Shown: one piece after another, positions 50,658-62,710 of the stretch | How positions within the stretch are numbered: the first letter of the stretch is position 1 | Layout: every line of letters starts with the position of its first letter | NCBI GenBank assembly: GCA_038277395.1 | Contig: CM076190.1 | Coordinates: forward strand, 128,494,197 to 128,558,196 | Length of the DNA: 64,000 nucleotides | From: Dryocosmus kuriphilus | Lineage: Eukaryota; Arthropoda; Insecta; Hymenoptera; Cynipidae | Direction of reading: 5' to 3' | The notes under the pieces: model-generated | What the model was told of the DNA's origin: nothing | Databases searched by the model: none | What the model saw: the letters and a program-made list of their open reading frames with translations, nothing else | Made by a program: the position numbers and the translations under genes

Positions 50658-53600
50658 TTATTTATTATAATACAAAAGCAATACACTTATTTGTACATTA
50701 TCGTCCACTTCCATGGGTTCGTTCGTTTTATTTTCATAACCCCATGGAAGTGTCTCAGTTTGACCGGGGATAAGAACACGCTTATCATCATACCAACTGA
50801 GTGCAATCTTGTCCTGTTTAATATATTGCACTTCATGTTTTCTACTTCGGATTAGATGTTGAGTTCGAATCAGGGTTTGGCAAGACATGAGAGAGTGCTT
50901 ATAGTCCTCGAATGTTATTGTTCTTAAAGTAGACCCTTTTACACCTTTAGCTTTTTTTTTCTCCTCCTCTTCACCCAAAACTTTGTCTGCATATAATTTT
51001 GCTCTCAAACAAATAAATTCTGTTATTATTTTCCCATTAAGTTCATCCTTCATCAAACCCAATACTTTTTTATTTAAAAGGCGTATTCCGTATACATTAT
51101 TTGGTGAAGAGTCCGAAGTATCAAATTTGTGTGAGTCTCTTTTAATATAATCGTAAACGTTGGCAACTACAAATTGATATATTAAACTATTTGTGTCCGT
51201 ATACAATAATTTTGCATCATTACCAAACGCCTTCTGAATGTAATTATAGTGGAAATCATAAATTATTATTTTTGATAGATCAAGAACCGTGAATCCTGTA
51301 TAAATTGGTTTATTGAAATTAATTTTTGTTTTATCCATTTCAATGATAACCATTTCTTCGCCGAATATGGTGCAGCTATGGAAATTTGGTTTAGCGATTA
51401 AATTTTTCGCTCCATAACTCCCCTCCCATTTTGTTACAAGCCTTACATCTTTGTGCTTTCTCACATTTTCCATAGTTTTGCCAAAAACAGAATTGTTCAT
51501 TAATTTATAAAAATTTTTCTCAAATTCATTTTTTGATGCTTTCCTACAGTTTGTATTTAAGTCAATGTAATCTTTTAACCAGGGCTTTTGCTTAAAGTGC
51601 AGCACTCTATGGATTTTTGTCAGCTTCATTCCCAATGATAAATACTATTTCAAATTTCTATAATGAATCACATCATTTTTCTTTGGCAGCAAATTTGGTA
51701 CTAACTTGGGGGTTGTGGATTTTAGGATGGGTGGTATGATGTGTTCTGGTCATAAAGGTAAGTCTTTATGTAAATCATGGAGCTCCTCGGGATATTCTAG
51801 ATCTACCTCTAGAATATAACCTTTTGGTGAATCATCAGGAATATTGAAAAAGTTTGGTTCATTTTCAAAATTTTTAAACCACTCAAAATCTTTATATGGC
51901 AAAAATTCACTCATAGCCGCACCATATTCATTGTTAATATCAAAATACATAATATAAGATTCTGGTTCATTTGGATTAAAGTCTGAGCCCATAAATCTAT
52001 TGTTGGCTTTGGCGTATCTGTTTGAGCATTGGGAAACCCCACCTCGAATTCCTTTTTCAATAAATAACAGCTTTTCTACGTCAGTAAACAATTCAAGCTC
52101 AATGTCACTATATTTTAACATTGCATCAAAAGCGAGTCCCGGTGCTGTGTAATAGTGTAATGGATCTAAGCTGTATGTAGAAAAACAAGTTTTTATAAAA
52201 TTTTGAAAAATATCAGCTAAAAGTAAAACATCTGTTTTTAAATATAAGTCAGAGTAATTACCCAAAGTTTTCAAATTAAATGTTTCCCATACTTTACTGG
52301 CATGCTGACAATCTTATTCTGAAATATCAGAATCATTTAATTTGGGATAAAAAGCTTCTTTCGGTGGTAATTGTTTTTCCTGCAATTTTTGCCAGCAGTC
52401 AATATACTCATAAGGAAAAAACCCCTTTTCTTGTCAATAAATTAAATTAATCATTATTTTTGTAGTATTTTCTTGTAATTTTTTTCTCATCATTATTTAG
52501 GTATGATGCCAACTTTTCAAGACTGCTAGGCATAAATCTAAAAGAGTCAATAAATCGAAGCTTTACATTTGTGCCTTCCACATGTTTTGTAAAAGATATA
52601 TATTTTTCTTTGTTTATAGGCAATAATTGAATGCCACCTTCAAAACGTGCAGCTAAGTCTTTTAAAATAAAATGTGCATCATATTCCAGACAAGTTGTGT
52701 AAAACTACAGGAATCATATGTGAGTCTTTATAGTTAATATTACAACCCGGATGACTTACACCGCGATATTTACCAGTGAAATGATCATGCTCGCGATGTT
52801 TAATTTCACCATCATTTGAAAAAGTTTTTTCACAAATGTGACAATTTTTTTGCCGTTTGGAATTCTCGCTCTTGTTGCAATGTTAAACGGTCCATTGGAA
52901 TAATATTTTTTATACGTGAATCTACTTCATCAGACACTCGTTTTAATTCTGTCATGAACAATTTTATACAATCTTCCCCTCGATGAACTGTAAGCTCAGA
53001 AAGTGAGTCATCATAATTACATTGTAAATAAAATGCTACACTTGTTGGTACATGTTTTTGATAATTGGGTGATTGTACGTTTGAATTTTTTTTCTAATAA
53101 ACACTCAATATCAGCATAAATACAAAATGGAACGTTTTCTTTATATCTATAATTTTTAAATTTTAATATTCTATTTTTTTCAGTTGGCATTACTGCTCTA
53201 TATTTATTCATATTCTCGTAGTCCAGGATTTTTCTAATTTAAAATGACACAAGCATCTTTCACAGAACCAGGTTCGACAACGTGATTTTGTAACTTGGGT
53301 TTTTACTAATCTGGATAAATCTTTGATCCATGCGAAATGGTAAACAGCATTACATGTGGTAAGATCAACATAATTATTACCAATATAATTCTCATCGTCT
53401 ACATCAATTTCTGTATTTTCAATCGTAAGAAGGTGAATTGTTAGCTTGTCAGATTTAAATTGACTTAAATATAGCGAAACAATTTCTTCCTTCTTACAAT
53501 TTTCATAGGACTCTACACCATAAACGTTTATACTTAAATTATTTAATTTTTCAAATTTTCCAATATCGTGTAAAGTAATTGGAAATTTGATTTCATTATA

Positions 53601-54375
53601 CTTTAAGTTTGTGTTATTGAAATGAGGATAAGAATTAGTACGTTCAGGATGATCTTTAGCTGGATAAAGAGCAGCTATTATTGACCATAGAAAACAAAAC
53701 TGATCATTATTTTCAATATTTACAACTGCTCTTTTATCTCTTATAAATTTTGGTAATCGCATATAAGTTGAGAATCCTGCAGAAAGGGGTGCATATTTAT
53801 TAAAATTTACATTTAAATTTATAATTTGTTTTAATTTCCAATTAGACCTTTTCTGTTGAAATTCTTCAACTTTAACTAAAATTTTCTCTCTTACGTTACT
53901 TTCGAACCCATTCACCAATGTCCGTCAATTCCAGAATATCTACATTTTTGGTATTAAAAAATTTAATTTCCTCTATTTCCCTACCATCTTCTAATGCGCT
54001 GAACTTTGCGGCTAAAATGACGTTAACTTTTAAGCTTCCTATAATTTTTAATTCTCGTTATAATCAGTTTTTTTGACATTATCTAAAAAGCTATTCAGAT
54101 CCTTATGTGTTAAATTTATTACTAAATCTGTTCTAATCTTAGTTTTAAAAGCCGTCTCCATATCCTCCCATCTGATTTTTTCTTTATTCTCAGCTTAATT
54201 GACACCTGATCCTCTTCTTCTTCGCAGTTTCTTGAATTTCCTGTTTTTGGTTTTCAGAACTCCAACCAAAGAGAGAATTTTATTTTTTTTCGCCTAGAGA
54301 AAGGTTTTCCCCTCTTCTCAACTGTTTTATTGAGCAGCCGGATGTTTTGGATGCCACCTCGTATCCAAAAGTCTA

Positions 54376-55293
54376 CGAGGGCCTACCCAAAAGAAACCGA
54401 ACTGATGTTGTGGGAAGCGGAGTTGTTGTAGTACCGGGTTTTTTTGCCGGTAGGTGCGTGTAGAGGCACTTTTCACCAGTTAGTATGCCAACTGCTATCA
54501 CTGTGTAAGGTTGCATTTGGTGTGTGTAATTTTTTTTTGTGACTGTTGCTTTGCGCGCTCGTCGTTTTTTGTGATGGTTGATTTTCGTGATCAGCGTGCC
54601 AACGTGAGGTTTTGCTTCCTGCTCGGGGAAAACGGGCACAGAAACTCTTCAAATGTTAAAAACGGCCTACAAGGATGATGCTATGGGAAAAACTCAAGTG
54701 TTCGAGTGGTTTTTTCTCGTTTTAAAAGTGGGGAAATGTCAATTGACGATCAACCTCGCTCTGGACGTCCTTCGACGGCCCGAACCGACGAAAATGTTGA
54801 AAAAATTCGTGAAATCATCCTGGAAGATCGACGAGGGACCATCGAAGAAGTTGTGCAACAGTTTACGACGGAAAAGGCCTGATTTGTGGCAGTCGGGGGA
54901 CTGGTCTTTCCACCACGACAACGCCCCTGCTCACACAGCTCTTTCTGTGCGCCGATTTTTGACCAAAAATAGCATGGCCACTGTTCCTCACCCACGCTAT
55001 TCACCCGATTTAGCCCCCTGTGACTTTTTTTTTTTATTCCCCCGAATGAAAAGGGACATGAAAGGAAAGCGATTTTTGCGGACGTAGCTGAAGTGAAGGA
55101 AAAAACGACGGAGGCGCTGTCAAGCATCACAAAAGAGGAATTTAAAAAATGTTTCGAACAATGGAATAAAAGATTAGATAAGTGTATTGTCTCCAATGGA
55201 GAGTACTTTGAAGGAGATTAAATGTTTTTTGTAGAAAAATCAAAATAATAACTTTGTACAAAAGTAGTTCGGTTTCTTTTGGGTAGGCCCTCG
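54376..55293 (+). mobile_element. mariner element inserted in the Polinton polymerase gene
   Basis: TIRs of about 28 bp (CGAGGGCCTACCCAAAAGAA at 54376 and its complement ending at 55293) are flanked by TA on both sides. The total of 918 bp is shorter than a full mariner (about 1.3 kb), so it has an internal deletion. It inserted after Polinton B was already in place, since it splits the polymerase N-terminal region. Confidence 0.93.
54570..55221 (+). pseudogene. mariner transposase, internally deleted and frameshifted
   Basis: N-terminal HTH-type sequence (GTETLQMLKTAYKDDAMGKT in part, then QVFEWF) and a linker (SIDDQPRSGRP in another frame) are visible. The middle of the catalytic domain, with the first Asp, is missing. 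The C-terminal part has HDNAPAHTAL and YSPDLAPCDFF, giving the last two residues of the DD34D triad, and the end KKCFEQWNKRLDKCI. Several frame changes occur. The gene is inactive. Confidence 0.9.
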
Positions 55294-55631
55294 TATTTCC
55301 TCAAACGTTGCATTTTCCTGTACAATTTCGTACGCTTCATCCATCAATTTAATAAGTCTTTTGCACTGATTTGAATTCATTTTTTTAAAAATATTTGAAA
55401 TAGAAATAATCACTAAATCACTATATCACTATGACTGTGGATGTGTACATGAGAGTAAATAATAATGGGGAATGATATTCTTTTTCAATTTCTCATTTGT
55501 CGCTTGCTCAAAGGTTTGTTCGCAACTGAGGAGCATAAGAAGTTTCTCCTCATATATAACGAATGGGTTGTTCATACATTGCGCTATTATGAGTCATTCA
55601 TCTGGCGTCAGCTCCTTAATATTTTCAGTAA

Positions 55632-56258
55632 CGAATTTCTTATCGATTCTCCCTTTGATATTTTGCCGACTGGAAATTTGACGTCATCTCTCAAGAATTC
55701 CATGTAATCTGATACTCTTGTTTACGCAATTTCTCAGAATTTTATGTAATTTGACCCCCAATGTTTATGTTAAGATAAGAAAACTATGAGATATCAGGCG
55801 TCAACATTCTTATCACCGGACGTGACTCACCATGCCTGTTTGATCTTGCATGAAAAATATGTAATATGACGTCATCTCTCAAGAATTCCATGTAACCTGA
55901 TACTCTTGTTTACGCAATTTCTCAGAATTTTATGTAATTTGATACCCATTGTTTATGCTGAGATAAGAAAAGTATGAGATTATAAAACGTTGGTCATACG
56001 TCGAACGGTCTTACTCTTGTCTTTAAATGTATTGTTTAAACAGTTCCACCATTATACACCACTCCTCCGATCTCATTTATCTGATGTTTTCAATAACAAA
56101 TTCCTTATCAGTTATCGCCAATTTCATTACGCACTATAATTAATGATATCACATCGAACATTCTAGATGCTTAGCACGGACATGAACACTTTAGTCTCTC
56201 GATTTCGGTAACTGTCGGTAACAGGAATCTTGGATTCTTGGAATCTTGCTCATCTACT
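55632..56258 (-). repeat. Polinton B right TIR with two 190-bp tandem units
   Basis: It is the inverted complement of 39946-40759, minus one tandem unit. Terminal AGTAGATGAGCAAG reads inward from 56258. Between the TIR and the polymerase start (55381-55631) is a leader with no gene. The frame on the plus strand at 55465-55707 is a shadow. Confidence 0.92.
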
Positions 56259-57205
56259 GGTGTAATTTTTGCCCATAACGTCCGTACCGGAATCTTCAAA
56301 TGACAATAAGTTCCTTTCTAGGAACGTGAATTGAATTTACTATGGGTGATTTCGAAAGGAATTTTTACGTCCTTTCATTATGTTATCTCCATTTTGTATT
56401 ATTTTTCCATATTCAGAAAGAAATTACTGAATTAAATGTTCATTTAACTTATTTTCTATCATTCAGGCACTTTTGATTTTTTTTTAAACTAAAATCAAAA
56501 GAAAGCTTAATATTTTTACAACAAAATACTATAAAGAAAAAATGGGATGGCTGATAGTATCGGAGAGATCGGAGATATGAGGTTCGATAGGAGCGAACCT
56601 CTTGCTCGGGCGTTCATATCAGTCTCAATCACCGCGGGGACGGGGCCGCGTCACTACCAAATGTACCAAGCTCATGGTCCCCATGCCAGCGCGCAGACAA
56701 GAGGTATCTCCAATACTATCAAGTCATCCATTTTGTCTTTCGAGGATTTTGTTGTAAAAAAGTTAAGCTTTTTTTTGATATTAGTTTTAAAAAGATCAAA
56801 AGTGCCCGAATGATATAAAAAGTTGAATAAAAATGTAATTCCGTCATTTATTTTTGAAAATGGAAAAATAATAAAAAATGGATATAATAGAATGAAAGGG
56901 CGTAAAAAATACTCTCGAAATGATCCATAGAAAATTCAATTCAGAAAACAACTTATTGCGATTTGAAAATATCGGTACAGACGTTGTAGGTGAAAATTCC
57001 ACCCCCTGTATTTTGGAAAGAGATGGTAACAAAAGTCTGTCAATATTGTGGAATAAAGGATAAAGCCGGTAAGCTACCATCAAGTAGGTAAACAAATTCT
57101 GAAAATATGAAGGCAATAAAAAAAAATTGTGACTTAAAATGTTGGGACAGTTGAGAAATAATGTCCCATAATTGGATATAATCTTTGACGAGGTCAAGTG
57201 ATTAC
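56259..57205. repeat. Fold-back element, remainder of left arm, centre and right arm
   Basis: 56259-56575 continues the left arm from 39945, and about 56700-57205 is its inverted complement (for example ATCAAAAGAAAGCTTAATAT against its complement near 56765). Arms are about 510 bp each and the central spacer is about 120 bp. The first six bases are the right copy of the GGTGTA target duplication. No transposase is encoded. Confidence 0.85.
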
Positions 57206-58110
57206 TAAAGGCTTCCTTTTTAAAAAAAGGGATAGGGAAATAAAAAATAATTGGTGAATAGGAAATGGCAAACTCAGTCTAAAAAGTAATTTTTTGATAA
57301 AAAAAAATCATAAGGAAAATTACAAAACATGAAACATAAAATAATTATCGCATTAAAGCAAATAATGAATTTAACCTATAGTAATAAGATTTGTTTACCT
57401 GCATTCTTCCCTGCGTTACAATAATTCCTTTTATCAGTAAAAATACTTTTAAATGGATGTCATTTTGTTTTTTTAGTACAGAAGCGAATGGCATGCATTA
57501 ATTTTTGTCTAATAATTTGTAGTAAACTTGAAAAATATAAAAAAAACAATTTATAACTTACGGTAATTATTCATTGGTATCAAATTCGCGACACAAAATT
57601 ATTTTCGTATTAAGGTATTTTTTTGCAACCTTTTTTTCGCAACAATTCACGTCCATATGAATTACGATATCAGATTCAAAATTTGCGAAATTAAGTGAAG
57701 GACAATAAGGAACGTTTCATTTATACTTCTTAAATATTTGAAACTACAAATAAAAATTGTCCAGAATTTTTCGAAAAAAAAGGTTCCAAAAGGTAATTGA
57801 GAAAATTTTGAAGAATACAAACGTTCCTTAGTGCCTTTTATTTAATTTTACAAGTGAAAAACTGGATATTTCAATTGGCGTGGGCGCAAGTTGTTGCAAA
57901 AAAAAAGGCGGTTAAAGCAGGAAATCGTATCGTATGACGTAAGGAATTGTGCAGATATGAAAATCGATGTGGGAAAAATTACATCGTATGACAAATTTAA
58001 AATCCCAATGAAAAGGTAATCTTAGTAAATAAAAGTTTTGATTCACTTAGATCTTTTACAGTTAACAAAGCAAGCTTCTGCAAAACTGTATAAATCTTCT
58101 ACATTCAAGT
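57206..58110. other. Unassigned AT-rich DNA
   Basis: No gene or repeat boundary is recognised. Confidence 0.5.
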
Positions 58111-58112
58111 GC

Positions 58113-58442
58113 TTAAAAATTTCTAAAATTATTTCGAGTGAAAGGTCCTTTTTCACATATTTTCCTACATAGCATCACGCCTCGTTCAACAAGTGGCCGC
58201 CGACGCTTTGCTTCCTGAATACATTCTTCTAAGTCTTGAAAAAATTTCGGAAATTCATTTTTGTAATGACCTTTATCCAAAATCTGTGCGAGATTATCTT
58301 TCATTAACGCTACTGTCGAATCGTCAATCTCTTTCGTCCACATATCAGAAAAAAAGAAAAGTTCAATGACGCGCCGATCATCTTGACTTTCATACTTTGA
58401 ACTTCTTCTTGTCTTTCCTTGTAAATATTTTGCAAACCTCAC
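58113..58442 (-). CDS. Unrecognised ORF, possible exon
   Basis: A 109-codon frame that opens without an ATG. The first internal Met is in FFFSDMWTKEIDDSTVAL. It has a soluble, charged helical composition (FFQDLEECIQEAKRRRPLVE) rather than the low-complexity look of its AT-rich flanks, so it may be a real exon or transposon protein fragment. I do not recognise the family. It ends FTRNNFRNF. Confidence 0.35.
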   Translation of the reverse strand: MRFAKYLQGKTRRSSKYESQDDRRVIELFFFSDMWTKEIDDSTVALMKDNLAQILDKGHYKNEFPKFFQDLEECIQEAKRRRPLVERGVMLCRKICEKGPFTRNNFRNF

Positions 58443-58627
58443 TCATCAATGTTTTTCTATTTTCCTCAACTAACATATTTATTCGTCGTTATCATTTTAT
58501 GCAATGAAAACAACTAAAATAGTAAGAATACTCTTACAAGGCTTACGCCGACCAATTTCGAATTGCAGTGGTATTCCATATTTCACAGAACTACAATTGA
58601 TATTAGAACGAAATCTGCATTTTCTCC

Positions 58628-59127
58628 NNNNNNNNNNNNNNNNNNNNNNNNNNNNNNNNNNNNNNNNNNNNNNNNNNNNNNNNNNNNNNNNNNNNNNNNN
58701 NNNNNNNNNNNNNNNNNNNNNNNNNNNNNNNNNNNNNNNNNNNNNNNNNNNNNNNNNNNNNNNNNNNNNNNNNNNNNNNNNNNNNNNNNNNNNNNNNNNN
58801 NNNNNNNNNNNNNNNNNNNNNNNNNNNNNNNNNNNNNNNNNNNNNNNNNNNNNNNNNNNNNNNNNNNNNNNNNNNNNNNNNNNNNNNNNNNNNNNNNNNN
58901 NNNNNNNNNNNNNNNNNNNNNNNNNNNNNNNNNNNNNNNNNNNNNNNNNNNNNNNNNNNNNNNNNNNNNNNNNNNNNNNNNNNNNNNNNNNNNNNNNNNN
59001 NNNNNNNNNNNNNNNNNNNNNNNNNNNNNNNNNNNNNNNNNNNNNNNNNNNNNNNNNNNNNNNNNNNNNNNNNNNNNNNNNNNNNNNNNNNNNNNNNNNN
59101 NNNNNNNNNNNNNNNNNNNNNNNNNNN
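58628..59127. other. Scaffold gap, 500 N
   Basis: Exactly 500 N, the same placeholder size as the other gap. It ends at the first base of the dispersed repeat at 59128, so that repeat probably caused the assembly break. Confidence 0.99.
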
Positions 59128-59535
59128 CTGACAAGAAACTGAAACTTAATGTGGGCCATGTTAAATCGGCGCATATGCGCAACTATAACGAGGATATAGA
59201 AATAATATAGACAGTGAAGTATTGTGGTCAGTTTTATATTTTATTCTCACAATTATGTTTTCGTCTCTTCTGTTGTACAAAGTAATAAAATCATAAGTAC
59301 TTTTTCTGATGCTTTTGGGTTTAAAAGTTTACAACGTGGCCAGATTGAAATATGTACGTACATCAAGAAAGTCTTCGAATATTCTTCTCTGTGGTTGGAC
59401 ATTATTTATGTTGTTGATTGATTAGTAATGTTTTCTTGTATATTTGCTGCGAAGCGTTTTGAATGGGCGATTTTCAGGAAAGTCGGTTATATCTTGGGCA
59501 GTCATTGGCACAGGTGAGTTGGTTGCGATATTTAT
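59128..59535. repeat. Dispersed repeat, copy 2
   Basis: It matches 16518-16930 in the same orientation and starts at the gap edge. Shared landmarks include GGCCATGTTAAATCGGCG and ACAACGTGGCCAGATTGAAA. Confidence 0.8.
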
Positions 59536-59860
59536 TTTCACCCGAACCCTGTGACGGCGATTTCCAGTATATAACCCAAGAATAACACCCGTACCCGTAC
59601 GAGGGGTCTTTCTTTAATCTTCCCATGATAAAACCATCTCTTGTTATTGCAGGAAGCGGAAGTTGCCTCACTCGGAAAAAGTGCTGATTTGATTTCAACA
59701 TGTGAAGTTGTGTAGAAAAAGGGTGGTTTAGCACTCCTGTTTTACTCCAATCCATCCAATCAAGATCAGCGGCTGTGCCTTCAGAAGAAGGGACGACCCG
59801 AGAAGGTTCGCCTGTAGGTTGACCCTTGACACCTGAACTTAATTCTGTAAGAAGGAACAT
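59474..59860 (-). CDS. Unrecognised ORF, 128 codons
   Basis: It starts at ATG 59860 (MFLLTELSSGVKGQP). Middle region: EGTAADLDWMDWSKTGVLNH, then a Tyr/Gly-rich part (DPSYGYGCYSWVIYWKS). Base composition is higher in GC than the flanks. The last 20 codons lie in the dispersed repeat, so any gene here is truncated or spliced. I do not recognise a family. Confidence 0.3.
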   Translation of the reverse strand: MFLLTELSSGVKGQPTGEPSRVVPSSEGTAADLDWMDWSKTGVLNHPFSTQLHMLKSNQHFFRVRQLPLPAITRDGFIMGRLKKDPSYGYGCYSWVIYWKSPSQGSGENKYRNQLTCANDCPRYNRLS

Positions 59861-61929
59861 AATGGATGCATTTGAAATTCTTATTCTAAATTCTTATTCT
59901 GTTGTACAGGTAATTCACTAAAATTTACGATTTTCGAATCAGAATATTCGAAAATAAAATGATCTCGATCACCGCCCAGAATAACGTAATATGGTTACCG
60001 TCCACTAACGTGAACTGAGGTAGTAAATAATAAAGAATCACTTCTTCATAAAGCCCCATAGCGATCAATGTTCCAAAATATTTAGAAAATGATAGTTGCA
60101 GCATACCCCTAAGTCATCAACAATATCCAGTAAACAAAAGTTGGGATATTCTTTAAAAAACGATTGATTTTTCTTGAGCAGAGGTCTTTATCGGGAATAT
60201 GTAATCTAACATATTAGACGTAAATTTTTTCTCTGGGGTGGCATTTTATACCAGAAAAATTTCGTTTCTTCAACACATGCATAAAAACCATGGGTTCTCA
60301 AGCGTGTGAAGCGGGGGCTGCACGATGCAGTTCTTTTACCTGGGCAAAAAACTGGAAAAATAACTCGCAGGAAAAAAAGCAATAAAAATAAAAAGCAAGA
60401 AAATGAAACCAATGAATTTTTATTTATTTTTTAGACCTTTAGAAATTTTTCACCACTTTCTCTTAATCTCTGTTTGCGAATCTGCATTTAGGAACATCCA
60501 CAGAACGGACATTTTAGCAACATTTTAGTATCATCTTTCTAAATAAAGCCAACTAAAGTTCTGAAACTGCTAAAAACGACTTCGATGTAATCTTTTTATC
60601 CCACTGTTAAATAAAAAAACATTAAATAATAGAAATGGGTAAAAGCCCTTGGACTTAAATTTAACAATGTTTAGGAAAAGACACGCAGAATACTTAAAAC
60701 AGTCTAAGCTTCTTGAACCACATTGAAAATATTATTACACTCCTGTGTATATCCACCTCAAAAAGGACTAGATTGTCGAATTCATTGTATCAGTTGTAAG
60801 TGTTTTTGTGAATTAAGGTCGAAAATGTAAATTTCTTGTTGGTGTCCAAGATTTAAGTACCAACTTCATTACTGAGGGCCTATTCTTGAAATTGTGCGAT
60901 AATAATCCCACACGATCGTAGAGTTCGGTATTCTTTTTAATACAAATGACTTCTGTGAAGAATATTTTTCAAAACATCGTAAGCTGATTCGAGTAAAAGG
61001 ACATCAGGAATATTTTTAAAATTTATATAAGTTAATCAGTTTGAATTATTTTTGAATTTAAATTTATTCTTATTACTACAGGGTAAAATTTGATTTCAAA
61101 AACTATGTTAATTAAACAGGTAACTTCCTTTTTGTGTCATTTCTTACATCAAAAATGAGTTAATGAGATTTAAATTTTTTCAAAATAATAAATAAAAGTA
61201 AAATAAATAATTAATAATAAATAACTTACAAAATAAGTAAATAAAATAATAAAGTAAATATTAATAACAAACAATAAAAAATAAAAATATAAATAATAAA
61301 AATTTTTATTATAATAAATTACACAGAAACAAGTAAGAAAAAAGAAGACCAACATTAAACCAAAGAAAGATTAAAAATTTTTGAGAATTACGGTACACAA
61401 GAAGTACAAAACCTCGAAAAATAATTGACTGAACAAAATTCTTCAAATAACTTTTAAGCGCTGCATGTTAAATAGTATAGGCTCTAGATGCATCTAAATA
61501 CTATTATAAAAAAGAAACATTTAAAAAAAATAGAAAGTACAAAATATCCAAAAATAATTGATCAATAAAAATTTGCTGAAATACTTATTAAGAGCTTCAT
61601 GAAATGGACTTTTTCCGAAATTTCCATATCAATCGATTGAACTGCTTGGGGTCTAATTGTGCCTAAGTACTAAAAAAAAAAAAAAACGATTTTTATCCCT
61701 GAAAACTAAAAAACATAAAAGAAGAATTGATTGATTGAAATTTCCTTCAAAAAATAATAACAGCTTTACGCAAAATACCTTTCTTACAATTTTTTGTATA
61801 AATCGGTTAAATATTACAGGCGCTAGGAGCATCTGAACACCAAATATCGTACATTTTCTAGGTTTTCTGAATCTACTAACATCAATTATCAAAATATGGG
61901 TACAGTTCCGAATAGCTGAATTTTTCGAT
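59861..61929. other. Unassigned AT-rich DNA
   Basis: No gene is seen. 61170-61350 is almost pure A/T low complexity, and the short minus-strand frame through it is a composition artefact. Confidence 0.5.
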
Positions 61930-62580
61930 TTTATTGAAACTTCTTGCACTTATGTATTTTGACGCGCTGATTATGAATATGGTAGTGAAAATTGGCGACT
62001 AGGCGATTTTCATGGTGAAAACCATAAAAAACACCATAAAAGTCACGTTTATTGCGTTTAGCTCAGTAAATACGCAGAATTTCGAAAAAGTATTTTAAAC
62101 AAAAGTTTTAGCTAGTATAAAAATACATCTTTCTTGTGGAATACACTTTTCACCTCAAACCAATATTTTTCGAGGAAAAGAGGATTGCGTTGGGAAAACA
62201 AGAAATAGATGAAGAAAGTTAAGGAAATGCCTTCGGTCACGCTTTTTTCCAATTTTGTTAAAACTTCTTATATTTATGTAATTTGATGCATTGATTACGA
62301 ATATGACAATAAAAATTGTCGACAAAGTGATTTTCATGGTGAAAACCATAACAACACCATAAAAATCTGGTTTTTTGCATTTATCTCAGTAACTACGCAG
62401 AATTTAGAAGAATGTTTTAAACAAAAGTTTTAGCCAGTATAAAAGTACATCTTTTTTCTCATATGCACTTTTTGTGCAAAACCACTATTTTTTGAGAAAA
62501 AGAGGATTGCGTTGGAAAAACAAGAAAAAGATGAAGAAAGTTACGGAAATGCGTTCGGTCACGCTCGTCCTCCTTTTCCA
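61930..62580. repeat. Tandem duplication, about 310-bp unit
   Basis: Two diverged copies join near 62255. Shared blocks include GATTTTCATGGTGAAAACCA, TTTTAAACAAAAGTTTTAGC, and AAAGAGGATTGCGTTGG followed by GAAGAAAGTTA. No frame is conserved. Confidence 0.85.
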
Positions 62581-62710
62581 AGATTAAGGGGGGGGGGGGG
62601 GGGTGGGCTACGCATTCACTAGCTAGTTACGAAAATAAGTTCAATCACGATCGTTCCCCTTGCCAAGATGGGGGGGGGGGACTACACATTCACTGACTAG
62701 TTGCAGAAAT
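62565..62710. repeat. Short tandem duplication with G-runs
   Basis: Two copies of about 80 bp, each with a G-run (62588-62602 and 62669-62680) and ACATTCACT(A/G)(G/A)CTAGTT-like sequence. Confidence 0.7.

Larger units (their letters stand above)
50658..55380 (-). pseudogene. polB: Protein-primed DNA polymerase B, broken and split by a mariner
   Basis: The N-terminus lies at 55380-55296 (MNSNQCKRLIKLMDEAYEIV), is interrupted by a mariner, and continues from 54373 through several frames. 53918-53208 carries a conserved pre-exonuclease region (NYVDLTTCNAVYHFAW, CERCLCHF). 53211-53017 holds exonuclease motif I (FCIYADIECLL). 52274-51750 holds polymerase motif A (YFDINNEYGAAMSEFLPY). 51635-50658 holds motif B (MNNSVFGKTMENVRKH) and motif C. 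Motif C reads YTDTNS, so the second catalytic Asp of the usual YTDTDS is Asn. This polymerase replicates the linear genome in active Polintons; here it is dead. Confidence 0.92.
39946..56258 (+). mobile_element. Polinton/Maverick (adintovirus-like) copy B, complete with both ends
   Basis: The termini are AGTAGATGAGCAAG at 39946 and its exact complement ending at 56258; total 16,313 bp, with TIRs of 814 and 627 bp and a 6-bp duplication. Length and structure are typical of Polintons. Gene order equals copy A, plus DNA polymerase B on the minus strand at the right. Most genes carry stops or frameshifts; intact ones are the 23133-type small protein, fibre-like, small basic and major capsid genes. 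A mariner sits in the polymerase gene. The copy is dead as a whole. Confidence 0.96.

Noticed and set aside
55465..55707. Plus-strand frame in the Polinton right TIR
   Set aside because: It spans the TIR boundary and has no homologue at the left TIR or motif.
58497..59210. Open frames across the second N gap
   Set aside because: Same artefact of undefined bases.
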